From Thermaceae bacterium (lineage in GTDB: Bacteria > Deinococcota > Deinococci > Deinococcales > Marinithermaceae): a stretch of DNA of 5,494 nt. The stretch covers positions 1 to 5,494 of the forward strand of contig JALVVO010000286.1 in the NCBI GenBank assembly GCA_027023345.1, in the 5' to 3' direction. The number at the start of each line of letters is the position of its first letter. The first letter of the stretch is position 1. Positions 1 through 5,137 of this stretch are shown here, piece by piece. Made by a program: the position numbers and the translations under genes. Under the pieces are notes generated by a model. It saw only the letters and a list, made by a program, of their open reading frames with translations. It ran no database searches and was not told the origin of the DNA.

Positions 1-79
1 GCCGGGAGGTCTTCGGCATTCCCCGCGCTCCCCGGGTCGAGGGCGGGGTAGGCGCGGGGAATGCCGAAGACCTCCCGGC
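1..79. repeat. Perfect 28-bp inverted repeat at window edge
   Basis: Bases 1-28 are the exact reverse complement of bases 52-79, separated by a 23-base loop (29-51). The right arm begins GCGCGGGGAATGCCGAAG. Both arms lie inside the antiporter reading frame. On the minus strand the right arm gives the plausible TrkA-N sequence GREVFGIPRA, whereas the left arm gives SAGNAEDLP, which is simply its antisense. The structure starts exactly at base 1, so its true length may be greater than 28 bp. A fold-back (chimeric read or assembly) artefact is more likely than a genuine hairpin in a conserved domain. Confidence 0.95.
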
Positions 80-1529
80 CGAGCTGGACCGCGAGCAGGT
101 TGACCTCAGGGTTCGGCGTCACCGCGAGCAGGGCCCCGGCCTCGTCGGCCCCGGCGGCCTCGAGGTCGTCCTCCTCCAGGGCGTTCCCCCGCACCACGAA
201 GAGCCGCTCGCGCTCGGCCTCCCGGACCTTTTGCGGGTTGCGGTCGAGGAGCACCACCGGGCGCCCCTCCCGGGCCAGGATCCGGGCCACCGTCCGCCCT
301 AGCCCGCCGGCCCCGACCACCACCAGGAGCCGGCCGGCGGCGGAGGAGAGCCCCAGCGCCCGGGCCAGCAGGGGCGCGAGAAGGCTGGCGGCCACCACGC
401 TCACGAAGATGGTGAGGAAGACGAGCGCCAACAGCCGCTCCCCCTCGCCGGGCAGGAAGAGCGCGAAGAGGGAGGCCACGCTGGCGGCGACGATGCCCCG
501 GGGAGCGAGGGCGGCGACAAAGACCCGCTCCCTAAGCCCGAGCTCGGAGCCCGAAAGGGCGAGGGCGACCGCGAGGGGACGCACGACCAGGAGCAAGAAA
601 AGCGCCACCGAGACGCCGGGCAGGAGGGCCGAGCGCACCGTGGCAAGCGGCAGGTCGGCGGCGAGCAGCACGAAGAGCAGGCTGATCGCGAGCAGGGTGA
701 GCTGCTCCTTGAAGCGCTTCAGCCGGTGCTCCTCGGGAATGGCCCCGCGCTGGACCACGAGCCCCAGGGCCACCGCCGCCATGATCCCCGACTCGCTGAG
801 CACCGCCTCGGCGAAGCCGTAGGTCAAGAGCACGCCGGCCAGGGCGGTGAGGTTCTTGAGCTCGAGCCCCACCCACCGCGGCTGCTTCAAGAGCCAGGTG
901 AGTCCGAGCCCGGCCAGCACCCCCACCAGCCCGCCGGCGCCGAGCCGCGCCAGGTAGCCGAGCGCGGCCTCCGGGAGCGCCGCCCCGCCGGCCTGGCGGA
1001 AGCCGAGCACCGCCTCGAAGACCGCCACCGCCAGGATCGCCCCCACCGGGTCGATGAGGATCGCCTCGCCCTCGAGCACCGCCTTGATCCGCCGCGACAC
1101 CGCCACCCGCTTGAGGAGCGGCTGCACCACGGTGGGACCGGTCACCACCACCAGCGCGCCGAAGACCACCGCGGCCCCGGGCGAGAGGCCGCCGAGGAGG
1201 TAGCCGGCGAGGCTGGCCCCGAGCCAGGTGACGGCCGCGCCCAGGGTGACGAGCCGGCGCACTTCGAAGAGCGAGCGCCGCAGGTCCTCGAGCCTGAGCG
1301 CCAGCGCCCCCTCGAAGAGCACGATGGCCACCGCGAGTTTGACGAGCAGGGAAAGTCCCTCGCCCAGGGAGGCGGGATGGAGAAGCCCGAGCCCGTCGGG
1401 GCCGGAGAGCGCCCCGAAGAGGAGCAGGAGCACCAGCGCGGGAAGGCGAAAGCGGTGGGCGAGGAGCTGGGCAAAGATCCCCAGCCCCACCGCAAGGCTC
1501 GCGGTCAGGAGGGCGTCGTTTGCGTGCAC
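1..1529 (-). CDS. Cation:proton antiporter with C-terminal TrkA-N (RCK) domain, 3' end cut by window edge
   Basis: Integral membrane exchanger expected to swap Na+ or K+ for H+ across the cytoplasmic membrane. 509 codons are visible, with no stop before the left edge. Residues about 5-390 are a Na+/H+ exchanger domain of many hydrophobic helices. The candidate ion-site motif is EAILIDP (155-161, with Asp160), where classical CPA1 proteins have Asn-Asp, and a second conserved-looking stretch is APRGIVAAS (342-350). Residues about 400 onward form a Rossmann fold typical of TrkA-N domains, with GAGGLG (406-411) and the acidic strand end LLDR (Asp429), so NAD(H) or another nucleotide probably gates transport. 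The GTG start at 1529 is chosen because AGGAG lies 8 bases upstream and the N-terminal helix follows at once. It sits 4 bases after the stop of the coiled-coil gene, so the two are probably co-transcribed. The last 9 visible residues are encoded by one arm of a perfect inverted repeat and may not be genuine. Ion specificity cannot be read from the sequence. Confidence 0.92.
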   Translation of the reverse strand, partial: MHANDALLTASLAVGLGIFAQLLAHRFRLPALVLLLLFGALSGPDGLGLLHPASLGEGLSLLVKLAVAIVLFEGALALRLEDLRRSLFEVRRLVTLGAAVTWLGASLAGYLLGGLSPGAAVVFGALVVVTGPTVVQPLLKRVAVSRRIKAVLEGEAILIDPVGAILAVAVFEAVLGFRQAGGAALPEAALGYLARLGAGGLVGVLAGLGLTWLLKQPRWVGLELKNLTALAGVLLTYGFAEAVLSESGIMAAVALGLVVQRGAIPEEHRLKRFKEQLTLLAISLLFVLLAADLPLATVRSALLPGVSVALFLLLVVRPLAVALALSGSELGLRERVFVAALAPRGIVAASVASLFALFLPGEGERLLALVFLTIFVSVVAASLLAPLLARALGLSSAAGRLLVVVGAGGLGRTVARILAREGRPVVLLDRNPQKVREAERERLFVVRGNALEEDDLEAAGADEAGALLAVTPNPEVNLLAVQLGREVFGIPRAYPALDPGSAGNAEDLP

Positions 1530-1533
1530 CGCC

Positions 1534-2106
1534 CTAGCTCCTGGCCTCCCCGAGCTCGGCACGGAGACGCTCGGCCACCGCCTCGATCTTCTGCACGATC
1601 TCCCGGTGCTGGAGCTTGAGGGTCTCGAGCTGGGTCACGAGCCGCTCAAGCTCCTCCTTGAATACGGCCTGGGTGGCCTCGCCGCTTTCGCCGATCGCCC
1701 GCTCGAGCTCAGCGAGCCGGGCAAAGAGCGCCTCGAAGCGCGCCTCCACCTCCTTCTCGTGCTGGGCGTGGGCCTCTTCCACGCGGGCGAACGCGCCCTC
1801 GAGGTAGCGCTTGAGCTCCGCGTAGCGGGAGGCCTCCGCGTCCTCGAGCTGCTTCCGCACCTGGTAGAGCTCCCGGGCGTAGCGCCGGACCTCGAGCAGG
1901 GCCGAAGCCTCCACCCCGAGCGAAAAGAGCACGTAGAGCAGGGTGAGGACGAGCACCACGCCGAGCATCACCAGGCCCAGGGGCGCCTCTACCTGGGTCA
2001 CGAGCAGGTTGAGCTGGGTGGGCGCGGTGAAGGCCGACCAGTTGAGCCCGGCGAAGAGCAAGAGCAGGCCGAGTACCAGGGCGACGGTCAGGGTGCGAAT
2101 GTTCAT
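1534..2106 (-). CDS. LapA-domain-like membrane protein with long cytosolic coiled coil
   Basis: A 190-residue protein with two predicted membrane helices (about 5-25 and 43-65) joined by a short loop, as in the LapA/DUF1049 family. A charged, heptad-like helix from about 68 to 187 follows, rich in Glu, Arg, Ala and Leu. The family is named after a protein linked to lipopolysaccharide assembly in E. coli, but members in other phyla are mostly uncharacterised, so the function here is open; an anchoring or scaffold role is only an inference. The ATG at 2106 is chosen because AAGGAGG lies 5 bases upstream and it begins immediately before the first hydrophobic helix. The frame stays open upstream to about 2976, but that part runs inside argB in another frame. 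The gene starts 26 bases after the argB stop and ends 4 bases before the antiporter start, so it probably belongs to the same transcript and might assist the antiporter. Confidence 0.85.
   Translation of the reverse strand: MNIRTLTVALVLGLLLLFAGLNWSAFTAPTQLNLLVTQVEAPLGLVMLGVVLVLTLLYVLFSLGVEASALLEVRRYARELYQVRKQLEDAEASRYAELKRYLEGAFARVEEAHAQHEKEVEARFEALFARLAELERAIGESGEATQAVFKEELERLVTQLETLKLQHREIVQKIEAVAERLRAELGEARS
1538..1542 (-). promoter_or_regulatory. Ribosome binding site supporting the GTG start of the antiporter
   Basis: On the minus strand AGGAG is followed by 8 bases and then GTG at 1529. It lies across the end of the preceding coiled-coil gene, whose TAG stop is at 1536-1534. This site decides the rare GTG start, since no ATG lies nearby in that frame. 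Confidence 0.65.
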
Positions 2107-2111
2107 GGCCC

Positions 2112-2118
2112 CCTCCTT
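2112..2118 (-). promoter_or_regulatory. Strong Shine-Dalgarno of the LapA-like gene
   Basis: AAGGAGG on the minus strand, 5 bases before the ATG at 2106. It is a near-complete match to the anti-Shine-Dalgarno complement and fixes the start of the coiled-coil gene, excluding the longer open frame that runs back through argB. Confidence 0.75.
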
Positions 2119-2131
2119 CGCTAACGCGGCG

Positions 2132-2137
2132 ATTATA
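2132..2137 (-). promoter_or_regulatory. Candidate internal -10 box (TATAAT) overlapping the argB stop
   Basis: A perfect TATAAT hexamer on the minus strand uses the argB TAA stop as its centre. Transcription starting about 7 bases downstream would give the LapA-like gene a short leader of roughly 19 bases carrying its AAGGAGG site. No convincing -35 box is seen 16-18 bases upstream (the hexamer 17 bases up is CACGCG). A perfect TATAAT is rare by chance in sequence this GC-rich, but the absence of a -35 box keeps this tentative. Confidence 0.4.
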
Positions 2138-2891
2138 CCGGCTCCAAAACGAGCCGCGTGCCCGCCTGCCCGGCGGCGACGCCGGCGAGCACGCCGGGCT
2201 CGCCCCGGGCGATGGCGGCCCAGGGGGCGCCGGCCTCGAGCGCGAGGAACGCCGCCGCCACCTTGGGCACCATCCCCCCGGCGATCGTCCCTCGGGCCAT
2301 GAGGGCCTCGGCCTCCGCGCGGGCGAGCACCGGGTAGCGGCTGCTCTCGTCGCTGGGGTCGGCGAGGACGCCGGGGACGTCGGTGAAGAAGACCACCGGC
2401 CAACCGATCGCCCCCGCCACCGCCGCCGCCGCCAGGTCGGCGTTGACGTTGAGTGCCCCCTCGTGGTCGACGGCGATCGGGCTCACCACCGGGGTGTAGC
2501 CCTGCTCGAGCAGGGCGAAGAGCAGGGAGGCGTCCACTCGCTCGATCCGGCCTACCCGGCCAAGCCTCGCCTCGGCCCGGGCCCGGAGGAAGCCGGCGTC
2601 CCGCCCGGAGACCGCCACCGCCGCCCGCCCCCGCTCGGAAAGCGCGTGGGCGAGCCACTTGCCCAGCCGGGTCAGGACCATCTCCACCGCCTCGAGCTGC
2701 TCCGGCGGGGTCACGCGCTCGCCGGCCTCGAAGCGGGTGGAGAACCCCAGGCGCTCGAGGTGGGCGCCGATCTGAGGACCGCCGCCGTGGACCAAGACCA
2801 CCGCCCCCGCGTAGCCGGCCACCTCGGCGAGGGCCGGCTCGGCCCCGCCGAGCGATCCGCCCAGCTTGACGACTAGCGCTTCCGCCGCCAT
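2133..2891 (-). CDS. argB: Acetylglutamate kinase (short form)
   Basis: Cytosolic amino-acid kinase that phosphorylates N-acetyl-L-glutamate with ATP, the second step of arginine/ornithine synthesis. The 252-residue protein carries the expected family landmarks: Lys9 in VVKLGGS, the glycine loop HGGGPQ (35-40), Arg59 in GERVT (the acetylglutamate-binding Arg of GLRVTD in relatives), NVNAD (148-152), TDVPG with Asp171, and Lys210 in GGMVPK. The HGGGPQ loop and the short length fit ArgB rather than LysZ, the lysine-pathway paralogue of Thermus. The protein starts almost directly at the first beta strand, so it lacks the N-terminal helix that joins hexameric, arginine-inhibited kinases; insensitivity to arginine is inferred. 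The ATG at 2891 has no well-placed Shine-Dalgarno (GGGG touches the ATG) but a TATGCT box 8 bases upstream, which suggests a leaderless mRNA. No other arginine genes are visible. It leads the leftward gene set. Confidence 0.93.
   Translation of the reverse strand: MAAEALVVKLGGSLGGAEPALAEVAGYAGAVVLVHGGGPQIGAHLERLGFSTRFEAGERVTPPEQLEAVEMVLTRLGKWLAHALSERGRAAVAVSGRDAGFLRARAEARLGRVGRIERVDASLLFALLEQGYTPVVSPIAVDHEGALNVNADLAAAAVAGAIGWPVVFFTDVPGVLADPSDESSRYPVLARAEAEALMARGTIAGGMVPKVAAAFLALEAGAPWAAIARGEPGVLAGVAAGQAGTRLVLEPV
2139..2156. other. Small GC-rich hairpin at the 3' end of argB
   Basis: CGGCTC (2139-2144) and GAGCCG (2151-2156) are perfect complements around the 6-base loop CAAAAC. Read on the minus strand the hairpin ends just two bases before the TATAAT at the argB stop. 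No T-run follows in the direction of transcription, so it is not a standard intrinsic terminator. It may be a weak attenuator, an mRNA 3' stabiliser, or chance within coding sequence. Confidence 0.3.
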
Positions 2892-2898
2892 CCCCGTT

Positions 2899-2904
2899 TA
2901 GCAT
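2899..2904 (+). promoter_or_regulatory. Candidate -10 box for leaderless CBS-NapA operon
   Basis: TAGCAT fits TAnnnT and is separated by exactly 6 bases (AGAACC) from the ATG at 2911, the arrangement reported for leaderless genes in Deinococcota. No purine-rich ribosome site precedes this ATG. A TTGACG at 2866-2871 resembles a -35 box but lies 27 bases away, too far for a standard promoter. Confidence 0.6.
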
Positions 2905-2905
2905 A
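2900..2905 (-). promoter_or_regulatory. Candidate -10 box for leaderless argB transcription
   Basis: TATGCT on the minus strand fits TAnnnT and ends 8 bases before the argB ATG (2891), a spacing that puts the transcription start at or very near the start codon. No Shine-Dalgarno at a normal distance is present. The box shares 5 of 6 positions with the oppositely directed -10 box at 2899-2904. No good -35 box is seen at 16-18 bases. Confidence 0.55.
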
Positions 2906-2910
2906 GAACC

Positions 2911-3366
2911 ATGCGCGTCGCCGAGCTGATGACGCCCGACCCCCTGGCGGTGGGGCCGGAGGAACCCATCGCCCAAGCCGCCCGCAAGATGCTGGAAAAC
3001 CGCTTCGGCGGGCTACCGGTCACCGACGCCGAGGGCAAGCTCCTCGGGGTGGTCGAGGTGGACGACCTCCTCCCCCACCCCGAGCTCATCCCCCACTCCG
3101 ATGTCGAGGCCCTGAAGCTTTTCGAGGACTGGATCGACCCCGGCGACTACGCCGAGATCTTCCACCGCTACGAGAAGACCCCGGTCCGGGCAGTGATGCG
3201 CCCCAAGGTGCCCACCCTGCGCCCCGAGGACGGGCTCTGGCACGCGCTCAAGACCCTGATCGAGAACGACTTCCGGCGGGTCCCGGTGGTGGACGAGGCA
3301 AACCGGGTGGTGGGCATCCTCACCCGGAGCGACTTCCTGAGGCTCTTTTTGGAGGAGGGACGCTGA
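2911..3366 (+). CDS. Tandem CBS-domain protein, probable regulator of the adjacent antiporter
   Basis: A 151-residue soluble protein that is essentially one CBS pair (Bateman module). CBS1 spans about 1-58, with MTPDPLAVGPEEPI and LPVTDAEGKLLGVVEVDDLL. An unusual mostly acidic and aromatic linker follows (about 59-90). CBS2 spans about 91-149, with VMRPKVPTLRPEDGLWHAL and VPVVDEANRVVGILTRSDFL. CBS pairs usually bind adenine nucleotides and act as energy or ionic-strength sensors; no catalytic domain is present. The stop overlaps the start of the NapA-type antiporter by one base (TGATG), so the two are translated in a coupled way, and regulation of that transporter is the natural guess. The ATG at 2911 is chosen because the CBS1 motif begins right there and a -10 box lies 6 bases upstream. 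The ligand cannot be read from the sequence. Confidence 0.92.
   Translation: MRVAELMTPDPLAVGPEEPIAQAARKMLENRFGGLPVTDAEGKLLGVVEVDDLLPHPELIPHSDVEALKLFEDWIDPGDYAEIFHRYEKTPVRAVMRPKVPTLRPEDGLWHALKTLIENDFRRVPVVDEANRVVGILTRSDFLRLFLEEGR
3351..3358 (+). promoter_or_regulatory. Shine-Dalgarno of the NapA-type antiporter inside the CBS gene
   Basis: GGAGGAGG lies in the last codons of the CBS gene, 7 bases before the ATG at 3366. Together with the TGATG overlap it indicates coupled translation of sensor and transporter, and it contrasts with the leaderless start of the first gene in the operon. Confidence 0.65.
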
Positions 3367-4544
3367 TGGAACAAGCCGCGCCTACCGTCGCCCAACTCCT
3401 CTTCGAGCTCTTCGTCCTGGTCCTCGCGGTTCAGTTCATGGGCTGGCTCTTCCGCCGCTTCGGGCAGCCAGCGGTGATCGGCGAGCTGGTCGCCGGCGTG
3501 ATCATCGGCCCCTCGATCCTGGGTCTCGTGCACGAGGGGCACACCCTCGAGTTCATCGCCGAGGTCGGCGCCATCTTCCTGCTTTTCATGGTGGGGCTCG
3601 AGACCCGGCTCAAGGACGTGCTAGCGGTGGGCAAGGAGGCGTTTTTAGTGGCCTTCGTGGGCGTCATCCTGCCCTTCGTCGGCGGCTACTACTTCTCGGT
3701 CTTTTCGGGGCACAACACGGTGGCCTCGCTCTTTTTTGGCGCCGCCCTGGTGGCCACCAGCGTCGGCATCACCGCCCGGGTGCTGCAGGAGCTCGGGGTG
3801 CTCTCCCGGCCCTACAGCCGGATCATCCTGGGCGCCGCGGTGATCGACGACATCCTCGGCCTGATCGTGCTCGCGATCGTCTCCGGCATCGCCCAGACCG
3901 GCACCGTGGAAACCGGGGTGGTGGTCCGGCTGATCGTGATCTCGACGGTCTTCGTGGGGCTGGCGATGGCGGCGGTGCCGCTCGTGCGGCGGGTGCCGTT
4001 CGACCGGATCCCCTTCCAGTCCCCCTACGGCACCGCGGTGGTCTTCGCCCTGGGGATGGCGGCGCTCGCCAAGGGCATCGGCCTCGCCCCGATCGTGGGC
4101 GCCTTCCTCGCCGGCATGATCATGGCCGAGGTGGCCGAGGAGCAGGGGCTCAGCCAGCCAGTGCACGCGCTCGAGGGCTTCCTGGCCCCGATCTTCTTCG
4201 CCTACATGGGGATCCTCCTCGACCTGAAGGCGCTCGGGAGCAGCGAGGTCATCGTCGCCGGCCTGATCGTCGGCCTGATCGCCATCGTCGGCAAGCTGGT
4301 CACCTTCGTGCCCGCCCTCACCCAGGGGCTCAAGAACGCGGTCGTGGTGGGCGTGGGCATGATCCCTCGGGGCGAGGTCGGCCTGATCGTCGCCGCCATC
4401 GGCCTCTCCAACAAGGCGATCGACGAGGCCCAGTTCGCGGTGGTGATCTTCATGGTGGTGCTCACCACCCTGCTCGCGCCGCTGCTCTTGAAGCCGCTCA
4501 TCCTCTGGGCCGAGGGCGGGCGGCTCCCCGCGGAAGAGGCCTGA
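3366..4544 (+). CDS. napA: NapA-type Na+/H+ antiporter (CPA2 family)
   Basis: A 392-residue inner-membrane antiporter that exports Na+ (or Li+) in exchange for H+. From memory it matches Thermus thermophilus NapA over nearly its full length, including GLETRLKDVLAVGKEAFLV (78-96), ALVATSVGITARVLQELGVL (127-146), GAFLAGM (245-251) and PRGEVGLIVAAIGL (334-347). The Asp161-Asp162 pair in VIDDILGLIVL corresponds to NapA Asp156-Asp157, which bind the ion, and Lys310 in AIVGK to NapA Lys305; all three show the same +5 offset. About 13 membrane helices are expected. The protein ends at residue 392, soon after the last helix, with no RCK or other regulatory tail, unlike the antiporter at 1-1529. It is coupled by TGATG overlaps to the CBS gene upstream and to the cell-wall hydrolase downstream. 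Na+/H+ exchange is well supported by similarity; regulation by the CBS partner is inferred. Confidence 0.95.
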   Translation: MEQAAPTVAQLLFELFVLVLAVQFMGWLFRRFGQPAVIGELVAGVIIGPSILGLVHEGHTLEFIAEVGAIFLLFMVGLETRLKDVLAVGKEAFLVAFVGVILPFVGGYYFSVFSGHNTVASLFFGAALVATSVGITARVLQELGVLSRPYSRIILGAAVIDDILGLIVLAIVSGIAQTGTVETGVVVRLIVISTVFVGLAMAAVPLVRRVPFDRIPFQSPYGTAVVFALGMAALAKGIGLAPIVGAFLAGMIMAEVAEEQGLSQPVHALEGFLAPIFFAYMGILLDLKALGSSEVIVAGLIVGLIAIVGKLVTFVPALTQGLKNAVVVGVGMIPRGEVGLIVAAIGLSNKAIDEAQFAVVIFMVVLTTLLAPLLLKPLILWAEGGRLPAEEA

Positions 4545-5137
4545 TGCCGAGGCTCCTCGGGCTTTGGCTGATTCTTGGGCTTGCGTTCGCCTGGGAATAC
4601 CGGGTAAAGCCCGGGGACACGCTCTTCTCGCTGGCCCGCCGCTACGGCACCACGGTGGAGGCGATCCAGCGGGCGAACGGCCTCAAGGGGGACCTCATCC
4701 GGGTGGGCGAGGTGCTCACGATCCCCGGCCCCGACTTCGAGGCCCTGGTGAGCCCCTACCTCGGCACCCCCTACCGCTACGGCGGCACCGGCGAGGGAGG
4801 GTTCGACTGCTCGGGGCTGGTCCTCCGGGTCTACCAAAGGCTCGGGGTCCGGCTTCCCCGCACCTCCCGGGCCATGTTCGAAAGCCTTCCCCCCGTTTCC
4901 GAGCCCGGGCCCGGGGACCTGGTCTTCTTCAGCTTCTCGGGCGAGGCCGTGGACCACGTGGGGATCTACCTGGGGGGCGGTCGCTTCGTCCACGCCTCCG
5001 ACCGGGGGGTGGTCGTCGAGCCCCTGGACGCCCCCTGGTACCGACGGGCATTCCGTGGCGCCCGTAGGGTACCCCTGGGCTATGATGGAGCAAATGAGCG
5101 AGCCCAAGATCACCCCGCTGGCGCGGCGCCTCGCTGA
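4544..5137 (+). CDS. Secreted LysM plus NlpC/P60 peptidoglycan endopeptidase
   Basis: A 197-residue envelope enzyme likely to cut peptide stems of peptidoglycan outside the cytoplasmic membrane. Residues 1-16 form a short signal peptide (hydrophobic LLGLWLILGLAFA, with likely cleavage after AFA). A LysM domain follows at about 19-61 (YRVKPGDTLFSLARRYGTT to VLTIP), which binds glycan strands. The NlpC/P60 domain spans about 65-178, with the nucleophile Cys89 in FDCSG, His138 in DHVGIY and His150 in FVHASD as the probable catalytic set. YRYGGTGEGGFDCSG and PGDLVFF are family signatures. All key residues are present, so it should be active. The start overlaps the NapA stop (TGATG), with a purine-rich GGAAGAGG (4532-4539) just upstream. 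The last roughly 19 residues (from about 179) do not belong to the domain, and their codons overlap the next gene in another frame. Why an ion exchanger and a wall hydrolase share an operon is not clear; salt or envelope stress is a guess. Confidence 0.92.
   Translation: MPRLLGLWLILGLAFAWEYRVKPGDTLFSLARRYGTTVEAIQRANGLKGDLIRVGEVLTIPGPDFEALVSPYLGTPYRYGGTGEGGFDCSGLVLRVYQRLGVRLPRTSRAMFESLPPVSEPGPGDLVFFSFSGEAVDHVGIYLGGGRFVHASDRGVVVEPLDAPWYRRAFRGARRVPLGYDGANERAQDHPAGAAPR
5081..5086 (+). promoter_or_regulatory. Candidate -10 box inside the hydrolase gene, serving the E3-binding-domain gene
   Basis: TATGAT (5 of 6 to TATAAT) lies within the 3' end of the hydrolase gene, 7 bases before the ATG at 5094. 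This is nearly the same geometry as the box before the CBS gene, and it suggests an independent leaderless transcript. No -35 box is evident (the hexamer 17 bases up is GCGCCC). GGAG at 5087-5090 could also act as a ribosome site, but it is only 3 bases from the ATG. Confidence 0.45.

Noticed and set aside
726..1619. Long plus-strand open frames of about 300 codons opposite the leftward antiporter and coiled-coil genes (also 61-822 and 1228-2124)
   Set aside because: They are antisense to well-supported genes, are dominated by Arg, Pro, Glu, His or Ser, show no recognisable domain, and are expected in GC-rich coding DNA that rarely contains stop codons in other frames.
2866..2871. TTGACG as a -35 box for the CBS-NapA operon
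   Set aside because: It is 27 bases from the TAGCAT box, well beyond the 16-18 bases of a working promoter, and it lies within argB codons.
2133..2891. LysZ, the lysine-pathway paralogue of acetylglutamate kinase found in Thermus
   Set aside because: The glycine loop reads HGGGPQ and is followed by GERVTPPEQ as in ArgB. LysZ, as I recall it, has HGGSAE and a longer loop before its substrate arginine.
1534..2976. A 480-codon minus-strand open frame that would fuse about 290 residues onto the LapA-like protein
   Set aside because: The upstream part lies inside argB in another frame and reads as low-complexity Arg/Gly/Pro sequence. A strong Shine-Dalgarno and ATG at 2106 followed by a membrane helix mark the real start.
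5082..5093. Earlier in-frame ATG codons at 5082 and 5085 as the start of the E3-binding-domain gene
   Set aside because: They fall inside or immediately beside the TATGAT box and have no ribosome site. The ATG at 5094 has GGAG and the -10 box in front of it and begins nearer the domain.
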